Below, piece by piece: positions 24,180-33,644 of a stretch of DNA of 64,000 bases (its first letter is position 1; each line of letters starts with the position of its first letter). Below the pieces are notes generated by a model. It was given only the letters and a program-made list of their open reading frames with translations, was not told the DNA's origin and did no database searches. This DNA is from Chryseobacterium indologenes (GTDB lineage Bacteria; Bacteroidota; Bacteroidia; Flavobacteriales; Weeksellaceae): NCBI RefSeq assembly GCF_001295265.1, contig NZ_LJOD01000015.1, forward strand, positions 1 to 64,000, given 5' to 3'. A program made the position numbers and the translations under genes.

Positions 24180-25387
24180 AGTTTATAGTTTTTAATTTCA
24201 TTAAACAGGTTCATCAGTTCTTCATTGGCTTCCTGGCCGCCGTTTTTAGATTTAAAATAATCTTTGAAAAGGGGTTCTATATTCTGGTTTAAGTTCATTT
24301 CGTGAGAATGGTTCTCTGCAGGATTAAGGTTCTTTATTTTCGGGATCAGGTGAACAATACCGGTATGCGACTGGTAAAGCAGTTTCCTTTCATCGGCTGT
24401 GATAAAAGTTTCGCTTTCCAGGGTAAGCTCAATAAAAGTATTTGGGTTTTCCTTCAGCCACTGAACGGTATCTTCAACATTGCTGAATATTTTCCGTACT
24501 AAAGCTTTTCCGCTTTTCAGAGGCTTTTTTTCAACAGAAACATTTTTTCCGGGGAAAGCTTCAACCATAGAAACATATTTGGTTTGCCCGGCCTCACTGA
24601 AGCTGTAGCAGAGCGGTGAAGAAGAATAAATTACCGGCTTTTCTGCTGTTCCTATATTCCTGAAACCATGAAGATGTCCCAGTGCCGTATATTGAATCTG
24701 CTCCGGAATACAGTCTGAATAGATCATATCCGCATTTCCGATCCTGATTGGTTTTTCCCCTTCCGGTTCTTCTAAAACAGGACCGTCTTTTTTATTCATA
24801 TACAGATGGGCGGTCAGAAGATTAACGCCTGTATCATCGCAAAATTCTTCTGCCAGCGCCTTCCAGGTATCAGAGAGGACTTTATTGATCTCTTCCTCTT
24901 TATTTTCTCCGAAATATTCCTTCAAACGGGCTTCATTCGCATAAGGAGTGTGAAGAATTCTCACCGGAAAATCCAGATTTTCGATTTTCAGCTCTATAAA
25001 TCCTTCTTTTGACCGGGTAATTTCAAAATATTCTGTTTTAAAAGGAGCGATATGGGCTCTTGGATGGCCAATCAGAATAATTCCGCATTCCCGGGCCAGT
25101 GGATCCGGAGCATCAATCAGACTGGGAGAGTCATGGTTTCCTGAAATAGCAATGACCGGACGGCAGCCATTTCTGGAAAGATGTTTCAGGGTTTTATAAA
25201 AGAGCTCAACAGCTTCTACCCCCGGATTGAAATTATCAAAAAGATCACCGGCTACCAGGATCATATCGGCATTCTGTTCATCAGCAATAGCCGCAATTTC
25301 TTGCATAACCATAACCTGTTCTTCCATACGCGGGAAGCGGTCCAGACGTTTTCCTAAATGCCAGTCGGCAGTGTGCAGAATTTTCAT
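24176..25387 (-). CDS. sbcD: exonuclease SbcCD, nuclease subunit SbcD
   Basis: This 403-residue protein is the Mre11-like Mn2+-dependent nuclease partner of SbcC. All phosphodiesterase motifs are present in order: HTADWHLGK (residues 5-13), LVAGDLFDNF, AISGNHDSPS, LTAHLY and ALGHLHGF. The C-terminal part is the capping domain that contacts SbcC. The start is certain from the HTADWHLG context. A TACCTTTG -7 box ends four bases before the ATG, so the mRNA may lack a leader. Confidence 0.97.
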   Translation of the reverse strand: MKILHTADWHLGKRLDRFPRMEEQVMVMQEIAAIADEQNADMILVAGDLFDNFNPGVEAVELFYKTLKHLSRNGCRPVIAISGNHDSPSLIDAPDPLARECGIILIGHPRAHIAPFKTEYFEITRSKEGFIELKIENLDFPVRILHTPYANEARLKEYFGENKEEEINKVLSDTWKALAEEFCDDTGVNLLTAHLYMNKKDGPVLEEPEGEKPIRIGNADMIYSDCIPEQIQYTALGHLHGFRNIGTAEKPVIYSSSPLCYSFSEAGQTKYVSMVEAFPGKNVSVEKKPLKSGKALVRKIFSNVEDTVQWLKENPNTFIELTLESETFITADERKLLYQSHTGIVHLIPKIKNLNPAENHSHEMNLNQNIEPLFKDYFKSKNGGQEANEELMNLFNEIKNYKL

Positions 25388-25391
25388 ACCT

Positions 25392-25399
25392 CAAAGGTA
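25392..25399 (-). promoter_or_regulatory. -7 box of sbcDC abutting the start codon
   Basis: The minus strand reads TACCTTTG, a full match. With transcription starting about four bases after the box, the first base would fall at or beside the sbcD ATG. Confidence 0.5.
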
Positions 25400-25452
25400 A
25401 GGACAAAATTGGGATACGGGATTCCGGATTTCCGTATCAATTTATAATAATT

Positions 25453-25460
25453 TAATTTTG
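25453..25460 (+). promoter_or_regulatory. -7 box TAATTTTG of the VF530 gene
   Basis: A full TAnnTTTG match that ends 14 bases before the ATG at 25475, in the sbcD-VF530 divergent gap. Confidence 0.55.
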
Positions 25461-25474
25461 TGAAAAAATAAACA

Positions 25475-25720
25475 ATGCAGCAGTCCTCCAAAGATCCCTT
25501 ACACGGAAAAAGACTAGATGCCATTCTGGAAGAACTGGTAGAATATTACGAAGGCTTTGAGAAGCTGGGGGAACAGATCAATATCAAATGCTTTACCGAT
25601 AATCCAAGTATCAGTTCATCTTTAAAATTCCTAAGGAAAACTCCCTGGGCAAGAACAAAAGTTGAAAGCCTTTACCTGTTTGTTCTGAGGCAGAAGAAAA
25701 GAGACGAAAAAGAAAAGTAA
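25475..25720 (+). CDS. VF530 family (DUF2132) small protein
   Basis: This 81-residue protein matches the whole VF530/DUF2132 family. Its pattern is DPLHGKRLDAILEELVEYY, the middle INIKCFTDNPSISSSLKFLR and the end KTPWARTKVESLYL. The family is a small three-helix domain with a proposed DNA-binding role, based on structure; no activity is proven. It has its own promoter and lies between sbcDC (divergent) and the FKBP gene. Confidence 0.92.
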   Translation: MQQSSKDPLHGKRLDAILEELVEYYEGFEKLGEQINIKCFTDNPSISSSLKFLRKTPWARTKVESLYLFVLRQKKRDEKEK

Positions 25721-25779
25721 AGTGCTGCCTGAAGATTTTGCCTTGAATTCTTTTCTCTGAACAATCATTTCAAAAACAG

Positions 25780-25787
25780 TATATTTG
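25780..25787 (+). promoter_or_regulatory. -7 box TATATTTG of the FKBP gene
   Basis: A full TAnnTTTG match. It places transcription start near 25791 and a leader of about 38 nt before the ATG at 25829. Confidence 0.6.
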
Positions 25788-25828
25788 TATCATTAATCGT
25801 GAAAGAACTCACGACAAAAAAGAAAAAT

Positions 25829-26329
25829 ATGACAATTGAAAAAAATCACGTTGTAGCTGTAAAATACATCCTTCACACCATTGAAGAAGATGGAAGTAAA
25901 GTTCTTGCAGAAGAAACAACAACAGAAAATCCACTTACATTTTTGTACGGTGTGGGAATGATGATTCCAAAATTTGAAGAAAATATCTTAGGATTGAAAG
26001 CAGGTGATAAAGCAGCTTTTGTTATTCAGCCGGAAGAAGCTTACGGTGACAGACAGCCTGATGCTATCGTTCAATTGCCAATGGAGATGTTTAAAGAATC
26101 AGGAACTCCGCCTATCGGGGCTATTTTACCTTTATCTGATAACCAGGGAAATAATTTCCAGGCATTTGTGGTAGAAATCACTCCGGAAGCTGTAGTGGCA
26201 GACCTTAACCATCCTATGGCAGGTAAAGTTTTAGATTTCGAAGTAGAAGTTTTAAACACGCGTCCTGCTACAGAAGAAGAGCTGTCTCATGGTCATGCTC
26301 ATGGAATTGACGGAACAGAAGGTCACTAA
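25829..26329 (+). CDS. FKBP-type peptidyl-prolyl isomerase, SlyD-like
   Basis: This 166-residue protein is an FKBP with the IF (insert-in-flap) arrangement of SlyD: MTIEKNHVVAVKY, LTFLYGVGMMIPKFEENILG, AGDKAAFVIQPEEAYG, an inserted chaperone domain, and the closing LNHPMAGKVLDFEVEV. It isomerises X-Pro bonds and acts as a holdase in the cytoplasm. The end is His-rich (HGHAHG...GH), a possible nickel or zinc site as in SlyD. An upstream in-frame GTG (25799) lies just after the -7 box and adds nothing conserved, so 25829 is taken. Confidence 0.93.
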   Translation: MTIEKNHVVAVKYILHTIEEDGSKVLAEETTTENPLTFLYGVGMMIPKFEENILGLKAGDKAAFVIQPEEAYGDRQPDAIVQLPMEMFKESGTPPIGAILPLSDNQGNNFQAFVVEITPEAVVADLNHPMAGKVLDFEVEVLNTRPATEEELSHGHAHGIDGTEGH

Positions 26330-26335
26330 AAATAT

Positions 26336-26364
26336 AATATCCGGTTTTGCCGGATATTTTTAAT
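26336..26364 (+). terminator. terminator of the FKBP gene
   Basis: AATATCCGG (26336-26344) and CCGGATATT (26350-26358) form a 9-bp stem followed by TTTTAATT. Confidence 0.85.
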
Positions 26365-26365
26365 T

Positions 26366-26403
26366 AAAAAAGAATCAACCGCGGTATTTTTACTGCGGTT
26401 GAT
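26366..26403 (-). terminator. terminator of the convergent minus-strand operon
   Basis: ATCAACCGCGGTA (26374-26386) pairs with TACTGCGGTTGAT (26391-26403) with one mismatch. On the minus strand it is followed by CTTTTTTTAATT. It abuts the FKBP terminator, one for each direction. Confidence 0.85.
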
Positions 26404-26407
26404 CTGT

Positions 26408-27466
26408 TTACAAGCTTTTATCGGTAAGTTCAATTTTCAGATATTCTGTTTTATGAGCCGGGTCTGAAGTGTTGGTGTTCAGATGAGTCGCCTTAAAATA
26501 AAGAGTATTGTAGGTTACCCATACCAATGACCGGGAATCAATAGCCTTGAAATTGGTAAAGTTGATATACAGCAGGTTTTCAAAACTGTCCGTTTTCGGA
26601 TTGTACCGGGTCAGCGTAAAATCCGAGCCCACATCATTGTTTGATTTCATACAGGCAATAAGCTTCAGTGTTGTATTGATTGCCGGATAACCCAGAAAAG
26701 TTATTCCTTCATCCTGTCTGGAGGAGCGGTAGGCCGTATAGTATTTATCTGTATTATAACTATTCTCGCTCATAAAGAATTCTCTTTGGGTAACCGGAGA
26801 AAATCCTATATACCGGTTGATATATTCTGCTTCCTCGTCCACTTCCTTTTTATCGATTTTTAAGAAATTCAGGCTCCAGGTTTTGCCGTCAAAATGCACC
26901 TCCGGATTTGGAGAAATTCTCTCATTGAGGCTTTTGCTTTGTGCCTGAATATAGGCTGCCTCATCAATTATGGTTACGACGGCATAGTTTTTCGACGTTC
27001 TGGTCTTAAAATCATCCAGATCTTTTACCGTAGAGCTCCGGATTTCATTCAGATCAATACCCTGAACCGAAAGCTGGGAGTCTTTGGTAAATTCTTTCTT
27101 AGAAACGTAAGCGGTAATGGTTCTGTTCGGCTGATATGCTATGGTGTAATGAATTTCAAAAAAATCATTCAGATCCTTAAAGCCATAATAATTATTCAGC
27201 TTATCATTTTTGATCTTTAAAACTTTGGCATCAGCTTTTGGTTCCGTATACAAGGATACAGAGTCCATTTTGGAATAAACTTCAAAAGGAACTTCATTAA
27301 TATTGTCAACCTGCTGTGCTTCTTTAAAATCATTGATCTCTGCCTTCGGGTTTGGGATCTTCTGCTGAATGGAGTCTTTTTTTGTTTCCGCAGATGATGA
27401 TGCAGATTCTTTTTTGCAGCTTACAATAAGTGAAATCAGGCTGATGCCCGCTAATATCTTTTTCAT
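26408..27466 (-). CDS. lipoprotein of unknown function with an SH3-like segment
   Basis: This 352-residue protein has a lipoprotein signal with lipobox LIVSC (Cys17) followed by KKES and a polar linker. At about residues 60-125, SVSLYTEPKADAKVLKIK followed by YVSKKEF has the look of a bacterial SH3 domain. The rest is beta-rich, with no recognised family. It is the last gene of a three-gene operon with a secreted protein and a YchJ-like gene. The gap to the upstream gene is 23 bases. Confidence 0.78.
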   Translation of the reverse strand: MKKILAGISLISLIVSCKKESASSSAETKKDSIQQKIPNPKAEINDFKEAQQVDNINEVPFEVYSKMDSVSLYTEPKADAKVLKIKNDKLNNYYGFKDLNDFFEIHYTIAYQPNRTITAYVSKKEFTKDSQLSVQGIDLNEIRSSTVKDLDDFKTRTSKNYAVVTIIDEAAYIQAQSKSLNERISPNPEVHFDGKTWSLNFLKIDKKEVDEEAEYINRYIGFSPVTQREFFMSENSYNTDKYYTAYRSSRQDEGITFLGYPAINTTLKLIACMKSNNDVGSDFTLTRYNPKTDSFENLLYINFTNFKAIDSRSLVWVTYNTLYFKATHLNTNTSDPAHKTEYLKIELTDKSL

Positions 27467-27489
27467 AGAATAGTTGGAGTAGTGTTTAT

Positions 27490-28080
27490 CTATTCAGCAT
27501 CATATTCTGTGACATCAATAAAGGTAAGATACCACTGAGCATTTATTTTGGTAAGAATACATCTGAATCCGTTGATGGGAGCATTTTCTTTACTGTTTTC
27601 GGCAAGTGTTACAAAAACGGTATTCTTCGGGTCGGTATTGATTTTGAAAATATCCTGTTCCTTCACTGAATACTGTTCCAGAAAACGGTCGGCATATTGA
27701 TTCACAATATTAGAATTGATTTCCAAAGATAAACCTTCCTTTTTCCATTTCTTGTTTTTGCTGTCGTATTCCGGAGCCGGCCCGAATTGTATGGGGAACT
27801 GATTGCGGATATTCCATGATTTCTGAATATATCCTAAAGACATACTGAAATCAACCTCTTCATTAAGAACAAAGCCCAGATCTCCGGCACTTTTAAACAG
27901 AATTCCCACCCCATAATCTTTGTTCACATACCTGTTCAGAAGATCGGCGTTTTTAGTCTGAAATCCTTTCAGAATATCAGTAACAGCTGCTGAAATCTGT
28001 TTTTTGTCATCACTGCTCTGTGCATTGAAAAAACTGAAGCTGCAAATCAGCATCAGTGTCATGTAAATCATCTTCTTCAT
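27490..28080 (-). CDS. secreted protein of unknown function
   Basis: This 196-residue protein has a signal peptide (MKKMIYMTLMLICSFSFFNAQ). The mature part has the shape of an NTF2-like (SnoaL-type) domain: AVTDILKGFQTKNADLLNRYV at the start, then KDYGVGILF and, at the end, GFRCILTKINAQWYLTFIDVTEY. That fold guess is moderate. It lies six bases after the YchJ-like gene, so they share a message. Confidence 0.75.
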   Translation of the reverse strand: MKKMIYMTLMLICSFSFFNAQSSDDKKQISAAVTDILKGFQTKNADLLNRYVNKDYGVGILFKSAGDLGFVLNEEVDFSMSLGYIQKSWNIRNQFPIQFGPAPEYDSKNKKWKKEGLSLEINSNIVNQYADRFLEQYSVKEQDIFKINTDPKNTVFVTLAENSKENAPINGFRCILTKINAQWYLTFIDVTEYDAE

Positions 28081-28086
28081 ATCTTG

Positions 28087-28464
28087 TTAACTTAAAAATT
28101 CACCTGAAACATAATACCACCGGTCATGCATTTTCTGGAACACGGAAAACTCGTGGTGGAGCTGCTGATTTCCGTCCTGATCTGTATAATAGGCTTTAAA
28201 TTCCACATGATTTAATGCCGGAGTCCGGATAATTTCCAGTTTTGTCCATTCATTGATTTCTCCCCATTCCTGAAGGTCTTTTTTGTTATGATACTTTCGT
28301 TTTCCGGGAAGGGTGGTTTCCATAAGATATTCCCCGTTAGGAATCGCAAATGCAGAAAACCTTGAACGCATTAATGCTTCGGCTGTAGGAGCATGCTGTT
28401 CTCCTTTGTGGTAAGGGCTGCAGCATTCTTCATACGATTTTCCGGAACAGCAGGGACAGTCCAT
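28087..28464 (-). CDS. YchJ family protein (SEC-C motif)
   Basis: This 125-residue protein starts with the SEC-C zinc motif CPCCSGKSYEECC (C4, C6, C7, C15, C16) and then the YchJ domain: APTAEALMRSRFSAFAI, YLMETT, LEIIRTP...VEFKAYY, and HEFSVFQKMHDRWYYVSGE. The function of YchJ (UPF0225) is not known. It is the first gene of the operon and has a TATTTTTG -7 box at 28498-28491 on the minus strand, 26 bases before the ATG. Confidence 0.92.
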   Translation of the reverse strand: MDCPCCSGKSYEECCSPYHKGEQHAPTAEALMRSRFSAFAIPNGEYLMETTLPGKRKYHNKKDLQEWGEINEWTKLEIIRTPALNHVEFKAYYTDQDGNQQLHHEFSVFQKMHDRWYYVSGEFLS

Positions 28465-28490
28465 AATGTTGTATTTTATTTGTTGAAAGG

Positions 28491-28498
28491 CAAAAATA
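28491..28498 (-). promoter_or_regulatory. -7 box of the YchJ operon
   Basis: The minus strand reads TATTTTTG. The remaining 200 bases up to the next terminator hold no ORF or clear repeat. Confidence 0.55.
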
Positions 28499-28703
28499 AT
28501 GAATATTGGGAGATAATTCCTTTATAATAGGCCTTGGTTCTGTATTTCGGTAGATGAAGATTCTGAAAAAATCTGTTGCAAAGAAAAAGTACGGGCTGCA
28601 AACTAAATAACCTGCTTTGATTCTGTGCTTTATTTGATCGCCACTGTATGAATTTTTATGAGTGAGTTAGTGGCTAAAAACAAGAATTGTTGCCTTCCAG
28701 CAT

Positions 28704-28732
28704 AAAAAAAGAAGCACTCCGAAGAATGCTTC
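28704..28732 (-). terminator. terminator of the M3 peptidase gene
   Basis: GAAGCACTC and GAATGCTTC (28711-28732) form an imperfect stem around CCGAA; the minus strand continues with a run of seven T. Confidence 0.8.
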
Positions 28733-28739
28733 CTTTTGT

Positions 28740-30881
28740 TTATTTAATGAAACCTCTGTTTCTTAATAAAGGTTTGATATCCGGATCGTGTCCTGTGAAA
28801 TCTCTGAACGCCTGGTTAAGATCTACAGAGTTTCCTACAGAAAGAATATATTTTCTGAAGCGGTCGCCGTTTTCTCTGGTCAGCCCTCCGTTATTTTTAA
28901 TCCATTCCCATGCATCATTGTCAAGAGTTTCAGACCACAGGTAGGCGTAATATCCTGCAGAATACCCTCCGCCCCAGATGTGAGCGAAATAAGGGGTGTG
29001 GTATCGTGGAGGAACGGTTGCCAAGGTGAATCCGTGGTCTTTCAATGATTGTTTTTCAAAATCTAAAACCGGGATCAGCTGGCTTTGATTGGTTACGGTA
29101 TGCCAGTCCATGTCCAGAGCAGCAGCAGAAACAAGTTCTGTGGTCATATAGCCCTGATTAAAGGTTGCTGCTTTCTTGATCTTATCAACCAAAGCCTGAG
29201 GAATAGGCTGCCTGGTCTCATAATGAATCGCATAATTTTTAAGAACTACCGGATCTAAAGCCCAGTGTTCGTTGATTTGGGAAGGGAATTCCACAAAATC
29301 TCTCGGTACATTGGTTCCTGAAAGAGAAGGGTATTTCTGGCTTGCAAACATACCATGAATGGAATGTCCGAACTCATGGAACATGGTAGATACATCGTCA
29401 TAGCTGATCAGGGAAGGTTTACCCGGAGCAGGCTTCTGATAGTTGTAACAGTTGACAATGACAGGCTTTGTTCCTAAAAGGTAAGACTGTTCTACAAAAT
29501 TACTCATCCATGCACCCCCATTTTTAGAATCTCTCGTATAGAAATCAAGATAGTAGATAGCAATAGACTTTCCGTCATGATCAAAAACCTCATACGTTAC
29601 TACATCCGGGTGATATACCGGAAGATCAGTTCTCTTTTTGAAAGTAAGACCGTAGAATTTTTCTGCGGCATAGAAAACTCCTTTTTCCAGAACTGTTGTT
29701 ACTTCAAAATAAGGCTTGATCTGGTTTTCATCAAGATCATATTTCGCTTTTCTCACCTGCTCCGCATAGAAATTCCAGTCCCAGGGCTCTACCTTGAATC
29801 CTCCTTTCTGCTGATCAATCAGGTCCTGAATATCTTTAGCTTCACGTTTTGCCGTTTCTACAGCGGGAGATGCAATTTGGTTCATCAGTTTTTTAGCTGC
29901 TTCCGGAGTTTTAGCCATCTGATCCTGAAGCTTCCAGTCTGCAAAGCTTTTTTTGCCTAAAGTCTGAGCTTTTTTCAGTCTTAAAGCAGCTAGTTTTTCA
30001 ATGGTTTCTCTGGTATCACTTCCATCACCTTTTTCAGCCCGCTGCCAAGATGCTTTGAACAGCTTTTCTCTTGAAGCTCTGTTCTTCATATTCTGAAGGA
30101 GAGGCTGCTGGGTGGTATTCTGAAGTGCCAGAAGGTATTTTCCGGGCTGGCCCGCTGTTTTGGCATCGGCTGCTGCCGCTGCAATTTCATCGGCTGAAAG
30201 TCCGTCTAATTCTTTAACATCAGAGAAAAATACACCTCCCTGTTTTCTCGCTTCCAGTAATTTATTTGAATATTGGGTAGAAAGGGAAGCCAGTTCCTGA
30301 TTAATCTGCTTTAGTTTTTCTTTGTCTGCTGCAGAAAGGTTTGCACCGGCAATTTCAAAATTCTGTTTATAATATTGTACCAGCCTTTTTCCCTCAGCAT
30401 CCAGACCATCTTCTTTTATTGATTTGATTCTTTTGTACAGGTTTTCGTTCAGGTACATTTTATCAGAATGTGCGGCAAAAATAGGAGCATATTCCTCGTC
30501 TAAAGCCTGAAGGGTAGGGTTGGTATTAGCACTTGTAAGGTTGGAGAATACAATAACCGCTCTTTTTAGTACTTCACCGCTTTTTTCAAGGGCAACAATT
30601 GTATTTTCAAAAGTAGGAGCTTCCGGATTATTGGCAATTTTCAGAATTTCAGCATCCTGTTGCTTTAATCCGAAGTCAAATGCCGGTTTAAAGTGTTCGT
30701 TTTTAATTTTATTGAATTCCGGAGCTTCATATTGAAGCTTGCTTTTCTTCATAAAAGGATTGGAAGATAAGGACGGATCGGTAACAGGAACTTCCTGTTG
30801 AGTATCGGTTTTCTTCATTGTAGTACAAGATTGGTTAAGTGCCAGAGCAGAAATTAACAATACCGATGAAATATTTTTCAT
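28740..30881 (-). CDS. dcp: M3 family metallopeptidase (peptidyl-dipeptidase Dcp type)
   Basis: This 713-residue enzyme is a zinc peptidase of family M3. The zinc site is TMFHEFGHSIHGMF (HExxH) with the later E of NEHWALDP. Other blocks are AWMSNFVEQSYLL, PSLISYDDVST, and the end GYSAGYYAYLWSETLDNDAWEW. The length and blocks fit peptidyl-dipeptidase Dcp more than oligopeptidase A. The N-terminus has a signal peptide with a possible lipobox (LNQSC, Cys19), which would place it on a membrane in the periplasm, where Dcp removes C-terminal dipeptides. It is a single gene, divergent from the DUF2807 gene. Confidence 0.94.
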   Translation of the reverse strand: MKNISSVLLISALALNQSCTTMKKTDTQQEVPVTDPSLSSNPFMKKSKLQYEAPEFNKIKNEHFKPAFDFGLKQQDAEILKIANNPEAPTFENTIVALEKSGEVLKRAVIVFSNLTSANTNPTLQALDEEYAPIFAAHSDKMYLNENLYKRIKSIKEDGLDAEGKRLVQYYKQNFEIAGANLSAADKEKLKQINQELASLSTQYSNKLLEARKQGGVFFSDVKELDGLSADEIAAAAADAKTAGQPGKYLLALQNTTQQPLLQNMKNRASREKLFKASWQRAEKGDGSDTRETIEKLAALRLKKAQTLGKKSFADWKLQDQMAKTPEAAKKLMNQIASPAVETAKREAKDIQDLIDQQKGGFKVEPWDWNFYAEQVRKAKYDLDENQIKPYFEVTTVLEKGVFYAAEKFYGLTFKKRTDLPVYHPDVVTYEVFDHDGKSIAIYYLDFYTRDSKNGGAWMSNFVEQSYLLGTKPVIVNCYNYQKPAPGKPSLISYDDVSTMFHEFGHSIHGMFASQKYPSLSGTNVPRDFVEFPSQINEHWALDPVVLKNYAIHYETRQPIPQALVDKIKKAATFNQGYMTTELVSAAALDMDWHTVTNQSQLIPVLDFEKQSLKDHGFTLATVPPRYHTPYFAHIWGGGYSAGYYAYLWSETLDNDAWEWIKNNGGLTRENGDRFRKYILSVGNSVDLNQAFRDFTGHDPDIKPLLRNRGFIK

Positions 30882-30940
30882 AAATTAGTTGTTATTAAAG
30901 TATAAAGATATTAAAAACTTAATTTATAAAAGTAGTAAAC

Positions 30941-31756
30941 ATGAAATCAAGGAATCTTTTTATTCTGTCAGCCTTTGTGCTGTTAGCATCATGCAACGAA
31001 AGGCATGAGAAAAAAAACAGGGAAAATAAAGGCTGGGTAGATAAAGTGATCAGTAAAGAAAGCGGTCCGGTTAAACAGAAAGAATTCAGTGGTGATTTTG
31101 ATGAGATTGAGGTTTCGCAGGCAATTGATGCTGAAATCATTAAATCTGAAACAGAACGGGTAGTTATTTCTGCGCCTGAAAATATCATCAATGAGATCCT
31201 TGTGGATAATAGCGGCGGGAAACTGCATATCCATTACAAACCGGGAATAAGAGTGATGAATATTAATAAAGTGACGGCAAAAATCTATACCAAAGATTTT
31301 ACCAAACTTATTGCTAATTCTGCAGCGAAGATTACAGTAAAAGACAAATTTATCCAGGATAAAACTGATATTGAGGTATCCAGTGCTGCCAATATTTCCG
31401 GAGATCTTGAAGCTAATGATTTTGATATTTCCATAGACAGCAGCAGTAACTTCAGCGGGAAAATCTGGGCGGTAGATCTTGATATTGATGCATCTTCGGG
31501 AGCCAGTGTGGATATTTCGGGGAAAGCCAAAAATGCAGATGTAAGCTCATCTTCAGGCAGCAGTGTTTCTGCGGAGTCAGTTGTTGCCGATCATGTAAAA
31601 GCAGAAGCATCCAGTGGGGCAAGTGTACACATCAGTGCCGTTTCCAGTGTAAAAGCTGAGGCATCTTCCGGCGGAAGTGTGGATATTTCCAAAAAAGGCC
31701 CGCTTCAAAACGTAACCAAAGAAGAAAGCAGTGGCGGAAGCGTAAATATTCAATAA
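30941..31756 (+). CDS. head-GIN (DUF2807) lipoprotein
   Basis: This 271-residue protein has lipobox LLASC (Cys18) and a charged linker, followed by a right-handed beta-helix of the DUF2807 (putative auto-transporter adhesin, head GIN) type. From about residue 125 it repeats short units ending in ASS or SSG: VSSAANISGDL, DASSGASVDIS, EASSGASVHIS, EASSGGSVDIS, ESSGGSVNI. Proteins of this family are common in Bacteroidetes, with unknown function. The gene ends one base before the stop codon of the convergent antiporter, so the two share no room for a terminator. Confidence 0.88.
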   Translation: MKSRNLFILSAFVLLASCNERHEKKNRENKGWVDKVISKESGPVKQKEFSGDFDEIEVSQAIDAEIIKSETERVVISAPENIINEILVDNSGGKLHIHYKPGIRVMNINKVTAKIYTKDFTKLIANSAAKITVKDKFIQDKTDIEVSSAANISGDLEANDFDISIDSSSNFSGKIWAVDLDIDASSGASVDISGKAKNADVSSSSGSSVSAESVVADHVKAEASSGASVHISAVSSVKAEASSGGSVDISKKGPLQNVTKEESSGGSVNIQ

Positions 31757-31757
31757 A

Positions 31758-33641
31758 TTAATCAGGATTCTCCTCATCTTCATCTTCTGCGGATGAGGAG
31801 CCTTCCCAGCCTCTTTGGTCAAAATTCAGATTGTCATAAGCCAGCAGCTCTTCTTCACGCTGAAGAATTTCCTTTGTAGTAAACAGGGCAATATCGTTAT
31901 CCTCTTTTAGTTTGGCCAGCTTTCGTATAGAAGCTTTATCAATAGCCATAAACCTTTGTCCGAGACGTCTTGCTGCATATTTCCTCATTCCTGTTTCGTG
32001 TAGCACATCTACAGCCATATCTACAGCTGTTCCCAACGTTTCACGATAAATATTGTTGATTCCGTTGTTGAGGTAGTCATAGGCGTCAATCCTGTTTTTA
32101 GCACGCACAAAGATTTTTACTTTCGGGTAATGTTCGCGGACCAGATCAGCAATGAACTTATTATCATCAGGATCATCAAGACATAAAACCAGAATTTCAG
32201 CATCTTCAATACCGGCTGCCCTTAAAATGGGGATTCTTGTTGCATCGCCGTAATAGACTTTAAAACCATAACTTCTCAACAGTTTCACACGATCTGAATC
32301 TCTGTCCAGAACCGTTGCTGAAATTTTATTGGCTTTCAGAAGACGTCCCACTGTACTGCCAAAGTGTCCGAATCCTACAATAATAATCTTCTTCTGACTT
32401 ACATCACTGTCCAGAATATTGTAATCATGTTCTCCTTCCGGAATTTCTTTAATAAATTTCGGAGTAATGAACTTATCATTGATGATCAGAAGGATAGGGG
32501 TAATACACATGGTAATTGCTGTAACAGCCATCATCTGCGCGTTCAGTTCAGGTCCTAAAAGATAAAGATCTGTGGCATAATTAATCAGTACAAAGGCAAA
32601 TTCCCCAACCTGCGAAAGAGCAAAGGCATAAAACAGACTTTGTGGTGTATCAATCCTGAAGAATTTTCCGATAGCGTAGAGGACCATGAATTTTACAAAC
32701 AGTACCGCTAATACCGTACTGAAAATAAATAAAGGATCCTGCTGAATAATATTGAAATTGATTGTTGATCCCACACTTACAAAGAAAACTGCCAATAGCA
32801 GACCTTTAAAAGGGTTGATTTGTGCTTCCAGCTCATGCCTGAATTCACTGTTGGCCAGCATTACGCCTGCAAGGAAAGCTCCCAGAGCGGGGGAGAGACC
32901 AATAGCCACCATCAGTTCGGAAACACCGATCACCAGAAATAGGGAAGAGGCGGTCAGAAGTTCTGTCATCCCGGATTTGGAAACATAGCGTAAAAACGGA
33001 ACAAATACATATCTGCCCAAAAGGATCAGGACGGCAACTCCAAAGATTACCGTTCCGGCCTGAAGCCATTCCGGAAGTTTCTGGATCAGGATCTGGATTT
33101 CGTTATCATGATGGCTTGCTTTATAATTGGCAATAAGCGGGAGAATGGCAAGAATAGGAATTACGGCAATATCCTGAAACAGGAGCGTAGAGAAGGAAGC
33201 TTCTCCTGCAGTGGTTTTAAAGTTATTCTTTTCCTGAAGGGTCTGCAGAACAATGGCTGTGGAAGATAATGCAAAACACATGGCAACGGCAACGGCTTTA
33301 TCTATTCTCCAGCCTGCGCTAATGAATACAAGAAATAACAGTGAAATTGTGAGGATCATCTGAGTAAGTCCAAGCCCCATGATTTTTTTCCGCATTTCCC
33401 AGAACTTTCTGGGTTCCAGCTCCAGCCCTACCAGAAAAAGGAGCATGATAACCCCGAATTCACTGGCGTGCATTATATCATTAACATCTTTTCCCGTAAG
33501 CCTGAGAACATAAGGTCCTATGATGATGCCGCCTAGAATATAGCCGATCACAGAGCTAAGCCCGAATTTCCTGGCAAGCGGAACCATAATGATGGCTACT
33601 CCCAGGAAAATTAATGTATTCATTGCTAAGCTGGATTCCAT
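31758..33641 (-). CDS. Kef-type cation:proton antiporter (CPA2) with RCK domain
   Basis: This 627-residue protein has an N-terminal Na+/H+ exchanger domain of about 12 spans (residues 1-385), including LGYILGGIIIGPYVL-like and ALGAFLAGVMLANSEFRHELE blocks, and a TrkA-N/RCK domain (about 410-530) starting IIIVGFGHFGSTVGRLL with the GxGxxG nucleotide motif. The architecture matches KefB/KefC glutathione-gated K+/H+ antiporters. Whether glutathione gates it here is not visible. The flavoprotein gene upstream ends three bases before the ATG; in E. coli the KefF and KefG partners have this gene order, which supports the Kef assignment. Confidence 0.9.
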   Translation of the reverse strand: MESSLAMNTLIFLGVAIIMVPLARKFGLSSVIGYILGGIIIGPYVLRLTGKDVNDIMHASEFGVIMLLFLVGLELEPRKFWEMRKKIMGLGLTQMILTISLLFLVFISAGWRIDKAVAVAMCFALSSTAIVLQTLQEKNNFKTTAGEASFSTLLFQDIAVIPILAILPLIANYKASHHDNEIQILIQKLPEWLQAGTVIFGVAVLILLGRYVFVPFLRYVSKSGMTELLTASSLFLVIGVSELMVAIGLSPALGAFLAGVMLANSEFRHELEAQINPFKGLLLAVFFVSVGSTINFNIIQQDPLFIFSTVLAVLFVKFMVLYAIGKFFRIDTPQSLFYAFALSQVGEFAFVLINYATDLYLLGPELNAQMMAVTAITMCITPILLIINDKFITPKFIKEIPEGEHDYNILDSDVSQKKIIIVGFGHFGSTVGRLLKANKISATVLDRDSDRVKLLRSYGFKVYYGDATRIPILRAAGIEDAEILVLCLDDPDDNKFIADLVREHYPKVKIFVRAKNRIDAYDYLNNGINNIYRETLGTAVDMAVDVLHETGMRKYAARRLGQRFMAIDKASIRKLAKLKEDNDIALFTTKEILQREEELLAYDNLNFDQRGWEGSSSAEDEDEENPD

Positions 33642-33644
33642 AAG